Of a stretch of DNA of 64,000 bases, positions 11,001-26,000 are shown in pieces (positions within the stretch are counted from its first letter, which is position 1; each line of letters begins with the position of its first letter). Made by a program: the position numbers and the translations under genes. The stretch covers positions 723,770 through 787,769 of the forward strand of contig CAJJDP010000001.1 in the NCBI GenBank assembly GCA_905182995.1. Reading direction: 5' to 3'. The stretch comes from Paramecium octaurelia. Lineage: Eukaryota; Ciliophora; Oligohymenophorea; Peniculida; Parameciidae. The notes under the pieces are model-generated. The model saw only the letters and a list, made by a program, of their open reading frames with translations. It was not told where the DNA came from and did no database searches.

Positions 11001-14000
11001 ACATTGGTAAAGGTAGTTTCAAGACAGGAAACGATTTCACAGATGATAAAGATAAATTTGGATTTTTAGATGGATCTAAAGCAATCGCCAAACCTGTTGA
11101 ACCACCTAAACCAGATGCAATTCCAGAAGCTGATAAATAAGTATTTGCAAGTGCTTCAAGTGTTGATTCAGCTAAGGTTGACAAATAGACTGTTGCAAGT
11201 GACTAAAATTTAGTCGAATATGGTTATGGATATTGGTTGAGATTCTTAACAAAGTATCCAGAATAATTACCAAATGGAAAGAATTAACCATGGTACTTTA
11301 TATCCAGATTAACTACAAATGTTCAATATGATAATATTAGAATGGGAGATAGAGCATTGGCTATTTGGTAAGGATAAGGATACTATCATTTCACAACATG
11401 TGATTAAAAGAGTAACAATGCCAATGTGATTAAGAATGTTGATTATCCAAATGATATTGAAGGTATTTGGACTTATATTTACTATTCATACAGTTCAAAA
11501 GAAAACAGTGCAATTGCATTTATTAAGTTTGGAGATACTGATTTCTAATAAGTGACTCATCAAGTCACCCATCCAGCTGCAAAGTAAGTTAGATTTATCT
11601 TGGGAGGCACAGATGACAAGAGATATCCAGCATTCAATGGTCTTTTCACCAATGTTTACTTTAATGGTAGAGTTGGAGCATACATTAATTCATTGCCAAA
11701 TCTCAACAAATTACTAGATACATAGGGACCAAAACCAAGTATAAAACTAGCAGATTTGACTACTACTACTTTGATTGATAAGGAAAGTTCTAGAACTCCA
11801 AAGGATGAGCCTGTCACAACTGAAGTGGAAGAAAAGAGGTTACCTCATCAATACGCATTCAGTGGTTGGTTTAGATGGGGAGCTATAGCCTAGGAAGCTT
11901 GGCATAATATATTCAGAGTTTAAATTAAAACACCTTCAACTGATAGTGTCTTGGGAGACAGAACGTTATCAGCTTGGTTGGGAACAGCAGAAGGAGGCAT
12001 CATCCATTTACCTACATATACTTACACTAATATGAATGGAGGTGGTAATTCCAATCTTTATAAGAACATTCAACATAAAGGAAGAAATACTGAGTGGCAT
12101 TTCCTATACTTTGGATATTCAAAAGATTAAAACAAGGCTCAAGCTTATATTAAATGGACTTAATCAGAAGATACTCTTGAATACCCTGACACCAGACATT
12201 ACTTCGCCTCAAAATTCTATATCTTCACAGGAAGAGATAAACATTTCCCTGGTTTCAATGGTAATATTGCATAAGCCAAATTTAATATTGGTGAGGGATC
12301 CTTTGTTGCTGACAAGAACTTCAATTTGCCAAAAGATCCATTCTCATTTGGAAGTGGAGTTAATACCTACCATAAGGATCAACCAAAGCCATAGCCAGAA
12401 ACAAAACCAGATACCAAAGTGCTTGATAATTCAGAAACACAAAAAGTACCAGCTTTGAACAAAGAGTTGAAGGATGAGAAGGAATTAACCAGTTATGGAT
12501 ATGGATTTTGGATGAGATATTTGACAGTTTATCCAGAAAGATAAATCAATGGTAAGAATTAACCATGGTACTTTGTTTCAAGATTGACATGGAATGAAAA
12601 ATATGATAACATTGCTATGGGAGACAGAACCTTGGCTATATGGTAAGGAGCAGGATTCTATCACTTCACTACATGCAACATTGCCAATGGAAATACTAAT
12701 ATGATCTAAAATATCAACTTCCCAACTGACATCGAAGGCTTATGGACATATGTCTATTATTCATACAGCAGAGCCAATAAATAAGCTGTTGCATTCATTT
12801 AATATGGTAACGATGCTCCATAAACAGCTACTCATTCAACCTAACACAAGGATACTAAATATGCCAGATTTATTTTGGGAGGTAATGATGAGGGAAGATA
12901 CCCAGGATTCAATGGCCAATTCACAAGTGTATCAATTGATTAAACTTACATTGGTACAGTTGATGAATTCAAAGCATTTGTTACAAAGATTGGAGTTCCC
13001 TAAGTTGGATTGAAATAATTGACAACTGTAGGTTTGGTTGATTAGATCAGTAGAAGTTCTGAAGCAGACATTACAAAAGAAGCAACTGTTGGAGGAGGTG
13101 ATTAGAAATTCCCATCTGAGTATGCAATTAGTGGTTGGTTCAAATGGAAACCAACAGCCTAAGCAGCATGGCATAACATCTTCAGAGTGTAAATTAAGAA
13201 ACCATCAACTGATAATTTCTTAGGAGATAGAACATTAACCATGTGGGTTGGTACTCCTGAAGGAGGTATTCTCCATTTCCCAACTTACACTTATGACAAT
13301 ATGGTTGGTGGAGGAAACACAAATCTCTACAAAAACATTCAACACAAAGGAAGACATACTGAATGGTTCTATGTTTATTATGGTTATTCAAGGACAATTT
13401 CTAAAGCTTAAGTTTATGTGAAATGGACATCTTCAGATGATGCTCTCACTTATGATAATGTTAGACATTATTTGACTCCAGAATTCTATGTATTTGTTGG
13501 CAGAGACAAGCAATATCCAGGACTTAGTGGTAAGATGGGTTATGTGAAGTTCAATCTTGGAGATGGATCATTCTTAAAGGATCCAAATTTCGATCATCCT
13601 TAAGATGCTTTTGGATTCAAATCAGGAGTTGATAATTTAGTTAAGAAACCTGCAGCTGCAATTGAACCAGGAACACCAATTACTGAAGAATTAAGCAATG
13701 GATTCGAACAAAAGACCCCAGTTGTTGATAAAGCAGCACCAGCTGAAAGAGATCTTGAAGAATATGGTTATGGATTTTGGTTCAGATTCTTACACAACTA
13801 TCCAGTCAGATTACCAAATGGAAAGAATTAACCATGGTATTTTGTTGCTAGATTGGCTAATCAAGAGAAATATGATAACATAAGAATGGGAGATAGAATG
13901 TTGGCTGTTTGGTAAGGATAAGGATATTACCATTTCACTACATGCAACAAAGTAGATAACAATCCAAATTACATTAAGAATATCAATTATCCAGAAGACA

Positions 14001-17000
14001 TTGAAGGTTTATGGACATATCTCTACTATTCATATAGTGATGACAAGAACAGAGCAGTTGGTCATATCAAATATGGAAATGATGACATCCAATCAATTAG
14101 ACATGATGTAAATCACCCTGAAACTAAATATGTGAGATTCATATTGGGAGGTAATGATGAGGGAAGATATCCAGGATTCAATGGTGTGTTCTCGTAAATA
14201 ACATTCAGCTCCAAAGAAGGAGCATTCATTGATACTGCTGATCTCTTAAAAGGATTCATTAGTAAATTAATTAAGCCTGCTTAAGGATTCAATGAGTTAG
14301 CCAATTACAAATTGATCGAAGATAGTTTGACAAGAACTTCAGATGATAAACCACTCACAAAGGTTATTGGAAAAGAAACAGAAAGATTCCCATCCGAATA
14401 TGCATTCAGTGGATGGTTCAAGTGGTAACCTCTAGCCTAATAACCATGGCATAACATTTTCAGAGTTTAAATCAAGACACCCTCTACAGATAATGTCTTA
14501 GGAGATAGAACATTGACAGCTTGGGTTGGAACAGCTGATGGAGGTATCATCCATTTACCAACATATACATACACTAATATGAATGGTGCAGGTAATGCTA
14601 ATGTTTGGAAGAATATCTAACATAAAAATAGACACACTAGTTGGTTCTTCCTCTACTTTGGATATTCAAAAGATTAATAATTAGCTTATTCATATATAAA
14701 ATGGACAGATGGAGAAGATTAATTGTCATATGAGAAAACCAATCATTATTTGGCAACCTAATTCTATGTGTTTACAGGAAGAGATGATCATTTCCCAGGA
14801 TTCAATGGAAAATTGGGGGAAGTTAATTTCAATATTGGTAAAGGTGCTTTCAGAAAACCAACCGATTATTCACATGATAAGGATATCTTCGGATTCAAGA
14901 GTGGTACAGATAAATTCATTAAAAAACCAAGTGATGAATTCAAACCTGCTGATGCTAACAAGAACATTCTTGAAAATGCTTCAAGTTAAGACAAACCAGT
15001 TGTAGATTAAGATGTCAATTCCGAAAAGCCATTAGAATAATATGGTTATGGATTTTGGTTGAGATACTTAACAAAGTATCCAGATTAATTACCAAACGGA
15101 AAGAACTAACCATGGTACTTTGTATCCAGATTGGCTAATCAATAAAATTATGACAATATTAGAATGGGAGATAGAACATTGGCTATCTGGTAAGGATAAG
15201 GATACTATCACTTCACTACATGCAATTCAGCTACAAATAATCCAAATATGATTATTAATAATAACTTCCCCGATGATATTGAAGGATTGTGGACATATAT
15301 TTATTACTCATACAATGCTGAATAAAATAAAGCTATTGGTTTCATCAAATACGGTAATACTGACTTCTAAAGAATCGTTCACGAGACTACCCATTCATTA
15401 ACCAAATATTTGAGATTCATAGTTGGTGGTAATGATGCTAAGAGATACCCAGGCTTCAATGGTTTGTTCACATCAGTTACATTCTCTACTGCATCAGCAT
15501 TTGTCTCAGATGTTGATAAATTGAATGCGTATTTGCTCAAGAACCAAGCACCAAGTATAGTAGTTCCATTGTAAACGACTGAATTGATTAAAGATCAAAT
15601 CTCAAGAGATAAGGATGAAAAGCCAAGTGCCATTTAATCAATCGGAAGCAATAACAGATTCCCATTAGAATATGCGTTGAGTGGTTGGTTCAGATGGAAG
15701 CCAACTGCATAAGCCCCATGGCATAACATTTTCAGAGTTCAAATAAAGAAGACTCCATTTACTGACAGTTGGTTAGGTGATAGAACTCTCACATGTTGGG
15801 TTGGTACTGCTGAAGGAGGCATCTTGCATTTCCCTACATACACATACACTAATATGAATGGTGGTGGTAATAACAACTTCTATAAGAACATTCAATACAA
15901 GAATAGAATTAATGAATGGTTCTTCATTTATTATGGTTATTCCAAAGTTGAAGCTACAGCTTAGATCTATGTCAAATGGTTCGATTCTGAAGATAGCATG
16001 TCCTACGATAAAATAAATCACTATTTGACTCCAGAATTCCAAGTGTGGGCAGGTAGAGATGAAGCATATGTTGGTTTAAATGGTAGAATAGCTTATGTTA
16101 ATTTCAATGCTGGTGATGGTGCTTATGTCAAAAACAGCAAATTCGATCATCCATAGGATATCTTCAAATTCAATGTTGGATAAGTTAAATTATTTGAAAA
16201 ATAATAAGAAATTAAGCCAGGATAAATTAATAAAGATTAATTACTAAGTGCAACAAGTCAAGATAAACCAGTGATCGATTAAAATGTTAAGTCAGATAAT
16301 AACTTGGAAGAGTATGGCTATGGTTTCTGGTTGAGATATTTAACAGCCTTCCCTGAAAGAATGCTTGGAGGTAAGAACTAACCATGGTACTTTGTTGCTA
16401 GAATAGCAAATCAAGAAAACTATGATAATATTAGAATGGGAGATAGATTATTGGCCATTTGGTAAGGATAGGGATATTATCACTATACAACTTGTAATGC
16501 AGTTAATGGAAATGTCAATGTTATTTAGAATATCGATTATCCAGCTGATATTGAAGGTGTTTGGACATACATCTACTATTCATACAGTGAAGCTAAGTCA
16601 AGAGCTGTTGGTTTCATTAAATATGGATCTGATGATACAATCAAAGCTATCAGACATGATGTTACTCATCCAGATACAAAATATGTCAGATTCCTTCTAG
16701 GAGGTACTGATGCTAAGAGATATCCTGCTTTCAATGGTATTTTCACTTAGGTCACATTTGATGCTGTTAAAGGAGTTTTCATTGACACAGCTGATTAATT
16801 AAAAGGATACATGAACAAATTGGAAAATCCAACAATTGGTTAAGTAGATTTACAAACCTATAGATTGGTTACAAATGAACAATACAGAGAGAAGACCAAT
16901 GATCCACTCTTTAATGCAATTGGAAAAGACAATGAAAGATTCCCATTAGAATATTCAATCAGTGGTTGGTTCAAATGGTAATAAGCTCCATAGGATGCAT

Positions 17001-20000
17001 GGTAAAATATGTTCAGAGTTTCATTAAACGAGAAACCATCAGATCAATACTTAGGAGATAGAACATTCGCTGCTTGGGTTGGAACAGCTGAAGGAGGTAT
17101 CATTCATTTACCAACATACACTTATGCAAACATGAATGGAGGTGGCAATGCAAATGTGTGGAAGAATATCTAACACAAAGATAGACACACCAAGTGGTTC
17201 TTCGTTTATTTTGGATATTCAAAGACCTAAGCTAAGGCATACTCTTACATCAAATGGTAAACAGATGATGACTTCTTGAATTACGATAATACAAACCATT
17301 ATTATGCACCAAACTTCTAAGTATTCTACGGAAGAGATAAGTTTTATAACGGTTGGAATGGTAAGATTGCATTTGCTCAATTCAATTTGGGTAAAGGTGC
17401 ATTCAGAAGTGCTAAAGATTTCACCCATCCCAATGATGCTTTTGGTATTGGAGCCGGTATTGATAAATTAAGAAAGCCAGACACTGGATTTAAACCAGCT
17501 GATTCAGATCCTGCCGTAAAAGAAAATGCATTCAATTAAGATAAACCAATCCATGATAAGAATGCTAATTCAGAGAATCCATTTGATGAATATGGTTATG
17601 GATTTTGGATGAGATTCTTGACAGCCTATCCATAGAGATTAAATAATGGTAAGAATGAAGCTTGGTATTTCATTGCTAGATTGGCTAATTAGGAGAAATA
17701 TGACAACATTAGAATGGGAGACAGAATGTTAGCCATGTGGTAAGGACAAGGATATTATCATTTCACAGCAGCCAATATTTTGACTGGAAATCCAAATATG
17801 ATTCAAAATGTTAATTATCCAGAAGATATCGAAGGATTGTGGACTTATGTTTACTATTCATACAGTGTAGAGGAGAACAAAGCTCAAGGTTTCATTAAGT
17901 TTGGAGAGGAGAATTTCAAGTAGATCACACACTAAACAACTTAACCTTTGACTAAATATTTGAGATTCATAGTTGGTGGTAATGATGATAAGAGATACCC
18001 AGGATTCAACGGTTTATTCACATCAATTACATTCTCATCTTAAATAGGAGCCTATGTTGACAACTTGGATGCTTTGAATAAATATGTTAATGCTAATCCA
18101 TATCCAAAATTAGATACTACTCCATAGAATTATTTGTTGATCAAAGATCCAATTACTAGAAAACCAGAGAATGATTTGTTCTTGAGGGAATTTGGAGAAG
18201 ACAATTAAAGATTCCCAGTCGAATACTCAATTAGTGGATGGTATAAATGGATTGAAGGAACTCCAGCAAATCAATGGTAGAATTTATACAGAGTATTATT
18301 GAAGAAAGAGCCAACTGATACTGCAATATTGGGAGATAGAACGTTGGCTGCTTGGATTGGATTTGGATTTATTCATTAGAGTACCTACACATATGTGAAT
18401 ATGAATGGAGCAGGAAATAATAATCTTTGGAAATAGACAGAACATAAAGATAGACACCTGAGATGGTTCTTTGTTTATCATGGATATTCAAGAAATGATC
18501 GATTATCATATGCCTATGTTTAATACAAAAATGGAGCTGAATCATTATTATGGGATAAAGTTAACCATTACTTCGTTCCAAGATTTTATGTTTATGTTGG
18601 AAAGGATGCAATAAATGGATTCAATGGTCAAATTGGAGCTATTAATTTCAACATTGGAGCTGGTTCATTTAGAAAGGGAGACGATTTCACTCATGATAAG
18701 GATTTCTTTGGATTTGGTGCTCCATTCGTTTAGACTAAGGTGAAACCATTTGATATCAAGGAGAGAACAACAGATATTTTAGTGAGTGCAGCCCCAAGTT
18801 AAGAGAAACCATCATTCACAAAAGTATTGCCAGAGGATGAAGTAGCAAGTTGTGAAGAGTATGGTTATGGATTCTGGGCAAGATACTTGACTTAATATCC
18901 AACTCCATAGAGATCAGGAATGTAAGGTGAATGGACATTTGTTTCAAGATTAACAAAGAACTCGAAATTGTAGGATGTCACTTTAGGAGATAGAACTTTG
19001 GCAATATTCCTGAATAGAAATAGTGCTTTCCACATTACAACTTACAATGCTGGTAATCCAAACTCAGTTGTAAATGCAGCTGCAAGACCAGATTTCGAAG
19101 GAATTTGGATTTACATTCATTTCAGTCATAATTTAGAGAAGAAATCAAGTGTTGCCTTATTGAAGTACGGAGATGAGAAACCAGTGAAATATTAATAAGC
19201 TGCAACTCATGTAGCACCATCATTCTTACAATTCTATTTGGGAGGTAAGGACTTCTATAATTCATGGAATGGTCAATTCAGTGATGTTATGGTATCAGCC
19301 AGCAAAGGTATCTTCATTGAAGACGAGGCTGCCTTGATTAAACATTTGTCAGGATTCAAGATGCCATCCTAATTCAATTATGACTTGAAGACTTTCGAAG
19401 TAATTCCAAAGGAACAACCTTATGATGGTAAGTAAGAAGTTAAAGAATAAACCTTTGAAGAAGATGTTGCTTTGAGACCAGAGTATGCTTGGTCAGGATG
19501 GTTCAAATGGGATAATCTTCCAGCAGGGGCCTTCTTCTTATATGCTAGATTGAGTATATTCTAAGGACCATAGGATGCTTAGGTTTTGGGAGATAGAACA
19601 TTGTCAACATGGGCAGGACCAAGTAACATTATGCAATTCTCAACATACACATACAATAATTTAATAGGAGGAGGAAATGCTGATAGTTGGAGTAGAATAA
19701 ACTCTGGATAAGATATAGTTAGGTGGCATTACGTTTACTTTGGATATTCTTTGATTGAGAGGGCAGCTTATTACAGAGTAGAGTTTAAGGGAAGATTGGA
19801 AGAATTCACTTTCAAAGATCACAAACACTACTATCCAAATAAATTCTCATTGTAAGTTGCAAGAGACAAATTCTACTAACCATTCATTGGTATTATCTCT
19901 TATTTCAGATTGAATGTTGGTGAAGGTGCCTACAGAACAAGTGGCTATGAGAAAGCCAAGAATGACATCTTTGCTTATAATCTAGGCAAATAAACATATG

Positions 20001-23000
20001 TTAAACCATCTCCCACATTTGATTTCAATAGAGACTAATATAAGGGAGTTTCTGACTCACCAGTTGATGGAAAGGATCCAGTATGGACAAAGAAACTGAT
20101 TGGGTCAGATTTGGATGATATTAATGAATATGGTTATTCAATGTGGTTGAGACACATGGCTCATTATCCAGTTTAATTGCCAATAGGATTATATGATAAG
20201 CCCTGGTCATTTGTTGTCAGACTAACTAAGAATCAATAACTATAAGATATTACAGTTGGAGATCGAGTCTTGGCTAATTGGTTATATAATGGCAATTACT
20301 ATCACTTTACAACTTATCATCAAAATAATCCAAACTTGATTTAGAATATCAACAATCCAGATGATATCGATGGAATTTGGTATTATTTACACTTTGCTCA
20401 CAGTCTCGGCAGGAAATAGTCAGTAGGTTTCTTACATAATGGACAAAAGTTGAATAAGGTTGTTTTTGCAGCTGAACACATAGCACCAACTTTCCTATAA
20501 TTATATTTGGGAGGAGTTAATCTCAATTATCCAGCATTAAATGGTCAATTTGCTAATGTGATTTTCTCAGTGGGTGATGGAATCTTCAAAAAGGATGAGG
20601 CTGAATTCAATGCATTCTTTAATGACCTCAAATAACCAGATGCCTTCAACAGAAATCTTGTAACCAAGAATATTATTGAAGCGCCATCAGAATTCGGAAA
20701 GGATACTGCTATAAATGAAAAGGTTTTCACTGAATTTGCTTTGGTAGGTGAGTACTCATGGTCAGGATGGTTCAAATGGACTCCAACAGTCTAATAAGCC
20801 TGGCATTTAATGGTGAGATTGTCAAGTCTTCAAAACTCTGCTGATTTAAAATTCTTAGGAGACAGAGTCTTGAGTGCATGGGTTGGCTAAGGATATCTCC
20901 ATTTCACTTGTTATAGTGCTATCAACATCGTTGTTGGTGGATATCCAAATCAAAATTAGAATATCAATTACGAGACAGATTATACAAAGTGGCATTTTGT
21001 TTACTTTGGATATTCAAGACCACAAAGATTAGCACATGCTAAAGTAGAATTTAAGGACAGAGTTGCTGAATTACAATTCAAAAATACATTCCACTACTTA
21101 CCAAATAAATTCTCACTTAATGTTGCCAAGGATAAATTCTATGCAGCATATAGTGGTAATATTGCACATTTAAGATTGAATGGAGGTGATGGTGCTTTTG
21201 ATCCTAAATCTTATCCTGACAACAAATAGGATATCTTCGGATACAATATTGGCAAAGATAATGTCAAAGAGAAAGAACCTGAAGTAGATCCACTTAGATC
21301 ATAAGAAGTATTAGATTCAGCATGGAATCAAGATAAACCAGTCTATTAGACTGAATTCAAGAAGGAGGATCTAGTTGGTATTTAGGAATATGGTTACGGG
21401 TTCTATTATAGACATTTGGAACAATATCCAGTCTAAATGAGAGATGGAAGATTGGATCCATGGTACATGATGTCAAGATTGTCATGGAATAAGGATGAAG
21501 GAAATATTAGAATGGGAGATAGATTATTGGCTACTTGGTAAGAATAAGCTGCTATTTTATTTGTTACAAACAATTTACCAGGAGATTCAAATATGTTAGG
21601 TAGAATTAATGTTGCTGAAAGAGAAGGATTATGGACATTCTTATATTTCAGTTATTCATTGGAAGAATAATTGGCAGTTGGTATTTTGAAATTCGATAAC
21701 AATGATGAAGTATTCCATATTCCAATGAAATGCAATCATGGTAAAGTTGATTATTTGAAATTCACTTTGGGATCTGCACCTCCTCATTTCTATCCCAGAT
21801 TCAATGGTCAGTTTGCTAACTATGCAGTCAAATTAGGACCTGGTGCATTTGTCAAGAATTATGACGCAAAGAAGAAGTATTTACTCAACAGAATCCCACA
21901 TCCAGCTGGTGATGATAATAAATTCAAATAATTCAAAGTTGTTGAAGGTTAGAAATAATTCAAGGGAGAAAGTTAGGATGAAGTTATAGTTGAAATACCA
22001 AATGATTTCAGCAAATTTGCAACAGAATACTCAATTTCAGGATGGCTCAGATGGGATACTCCAGCTCAAGGTGCTCCATGGTACAATGTATTCAGATTAA
22101 GTTTGTATAATGCAGATTTGAATGCTGAAAACAGATTTGGTGATAGAGATTTGGCGTTGTACAAACATAATACTTACTATCAATATCATACTTATAACTA
22201 TAACCCAGGATAACCTTGGACATTTGAACATGTGATTCCTCATGCCGATTAACATTTGGCATGGCACTTCTTCTATTCTGGATATTCAAGAGACAAAGGA
22301 ATTCAATATCATTTCATTTCATTCTAAGAATCTGATGTCGAGAAGGTCTTTGATAAATAGAAGCATCTTATAGTAAATAAACACTTTTTGTCATTTGGTA
22401 AAGATTTCAAGAAATTCTATCCATCACACAGAGGTTTCACTGGTACTGCTAGTATGGTTAATTTGAATTACGGAGAAGGTGCATTTACTATGAAACCATT
22501 CACTAAAAAGAATGACTTATTCTAATTTGCTGATGGAGAAAAGAAATACAGAAAACCATTTTAACTAGTCGAAATCTGGAGTGACAAGAATAAACAAATA
22601 TCCTCCATCTCTGATAGTAATGATATAGTCTATAATGTTGAATTGACAGACGCTAAGGACAATATCAGAGGATTAGATGAATATGGTTGGGTTGCATGGG
22701 TCAGATCATCCAGAACTGAACCAAAGAACTTACCATTTAGACCCCACACTCATTCCATTGCTAGACTTTCAACTTAAAGAGTCAACAAAAATACTCAATA
22801 ACCAGGAGACAGAGTATTAGTCGCATGGTAATATTTCCCAACTTATTATTTCGCCACATACTCTTAAGGAAACTATGATATTGGCTAACAAACTCCATTC
22901 AAGATTGTTGATGGTTACTGGAGATTCATCTCGATGTCTTATAAGAAGGGAGAAGTTAAAGCCTATGTTTACTTTGATGATAAAGACATTGCTGAATTAA

Positions 23001-26000
23001 AATTCGATGTTAAACATGATTTAATTAATGATTATTTGAGATTAACATGTGGTGGAGAGACTGAAGTATTCAAATACAATAACTTCAATGGCCATTTATT
23101 AAACATTGGATTAAGATTAGGTTAGGGATCCCATATACCAACTAAAGATGATCTATTGAGATTTATGTAAGGACCTTGGTAACTACCAGATTCAGTTTAA
23201 ATTGATTAATCAAGAGTCAGTTTGAGTATTTTGAAAGAGAAGAAAGAATTTAAGGCTGATGGTGAACCAGTTTGGGTAACAGTCAAACCAGAGGCAGCCA
23301 GAGGAAAAGATGAATATGCAATTTCAGGATGGGCAAGATGGGTAGACCCAGCATCAATTTAAGCATGGCATTTACTTTATAGAGTATAGATCTTCAATAA
23401 AGATACTGATGGATTAAAGAATGCTGATAGACCAGGAGATAGAACATTGTCATGTTGGAAGGGTTTAGGATTTTTCTATGTTGCTACTTATACAGTTGAT
23501 TAAGGTCATGGTGGAGCATGGAACATTGAGAGAACAAATCCGTATGATGAAGTTATGCACAAGAATTGGGTTTACTTCTATTAAGGATATTCAAGGTCAA
23601 AGTAGAGCGTTCACATTTACATTAAATATCCATCAAGAGAAGTTCACTTTGATGTGCCAGTCAATCACTTTGTCCCAACACAATTCTTTGTTCAATTTGG
23701 TAAAGATTAATGGCATGGTGGATGGAATGGTTTCCTTGAATCTTGGTATTTCAATACTGGTAATGGCGCATACAAGACTACAGATTATGGAGTAGATGAA
23801 TCAGATTAATTATCATTTGGATTTGGTGGAAGAGTAATTCCAAAGCCAAAGAACTGGGAATCAAAGGACTTATTCTAAAACAATTGGGGACCCTCTGACC
23901 AATCATTAGGAAAGGATGTTGAAATAACAGATGATTACATCAATGGATTGACCGAATACGGATATGGAATGTGGACTAGATTTATTTGGAATGGAGAAAG
24001 GAAACTAGTAGACAAACCAGCTTGGATGGCATTATCCAGATTGACATACAGACCAAACTACCAAGGAGATGCTGCTTAGATTGGAGATAGAGTATTAGCT
24101 ATTTGGGTAGGATCTGGTTTCTATCATTTCACTACCTCAGTGCCAGGAAATGGTAATTTGGTAAACAATGTAAACTACAATAATTTATTGGATGGATCAT
24201 GGAATTACATTTACTATGGATATAAGAAATTTGACAAAGGAGGAAGTATAGTAGGACATGTGCTCTTTGGAGGTTCAGCTGTTAGATCAACTACCTTCCC
24301 TGAAATAGTAAATCATACTCCATTATCTGACTATTTGTACTTCTGTGTCGGTAGTTCAGGTGCCAAATTGAGAACAAATTATCATTCATTTAATGGACAC
24401 ATCTCAAATGTTGTGTTGATGTTGGGAGATGGCGCTTTCTACTCCAACCCAGATGATCTAAGGAAAAAATTGCCAGAAATGCCTAAATTCCCATAATTAG
24501 CACCAATCAAAGAAGTCATCTTTTAAGATACAAGGGACATGAAGAGAGAAGTGGGTTAAGTGGCTCCTGTTGAATTTGCTGATAAGTTTGCTGGATAATC
24601 TGAGTATTCAGTGTCAATATGGTTCAAATGGTCTTCAATTGCAAGAGCAACTTGGGAAAATGTTTATACTCTCTCCTACAATGAACCAAATATCAGAGGA
24701 AATCATGTGAGACCAGGAGACAGAGTGTTATCATTATTCTAATATGCTGATCACAGACAATTCTTCAGTACTTACACTACCCCAGATGTTGATGATGCTT
24801 TCTAATAAATCTTCACAGAATGTCCAACTCCAGCTCTTGATTAAATTGCTTGGGTTTATGCTTATTATGCATACAGTAGAAAACTTAACACCGTTTACAG
24901 TTTCTACAAGACTAGAACCACTGAATGTGACAAGAAATTGGTAGCTTTCCACAGAGTACCTAGATACTTAGGATTATATGTTGGAAAGGATGGAATTCAC
25001 ACACCTTACAATGGCAAGTACTAATAAATGTACTTGATGGCTGGAAATGGTGCCTATAGAGACAAGGATATTTTGAGTTTTGATCCATACATTGCAGGTG
25101 CATTAGGAGTCTAATCTAAACCATATAAATGGGCAGACAAGAAGGATGAATTCGAATAGCCATTTGATGGAACCATATAAAAAGAATTTGACCAAGAAGC
25201 AGTAGATGGACATTCAGCCTATGCAATTGGATTCTGGAGTAGATACATGACTGCAATCCCAAAGAGAGTTTTAGATAAACCAGCATGGGTGTCTATAGCT
25301 AGATTCACAGTCAATAGAGACTACTAAGATTAATCAAAGGTTGGAGACAGAACCCTTGCATTATGGTTAGGAAAAGGATTCTACGGATTCAGAACATATA
25401 ATTTGGCTACCAATACTCCAACTATTGCTTAAGATATCAAATATGATGATAAATTAGAAGGAGAATGGAATTTCATTTACTTCTGTTTCGCCAGTTCAAA
25501 ACAACAAGCTATTGGTTATGTTAAATTCGGTGGCTCAGGAGATGTCAGCAGAGTTAACTTCCCTGAAATAACACATAAACCAATTGAAGGCTTTGGTAAA
25601 ATCATAATTGGAAAAGAATTCAGTTACCAAGGATTCAACGGTAAGATTTCACAATTGCAAATGCTCTTTGGTGGACAAGGTTATGCTCCTGATGTAGAGA
25701 CTTTAGAAACCTTGATCAAGACTACTTTCCCATAACCAGATCTCAATATTCCTGATCCTTAGGTTCTAAAAATATAAGAAGATGAAGTGTAAAAGAGAGT
25801 TGGAGATAATCCATAAGTCTCTGAATGGCCAAATCAATATTAAGAGTCTCTTGAATACTCTATCTTCGGATGGTTCAGATATGCTTAACCTAAATTGTAG
25901 AGAGATAACAATGTCTTTTTGAGATTGACAAACAATGAACCAGGTTATAGAAGAGAAGCAGCAATTGTAGGAGATAGGACACTCTTGATTATGTACTAAC

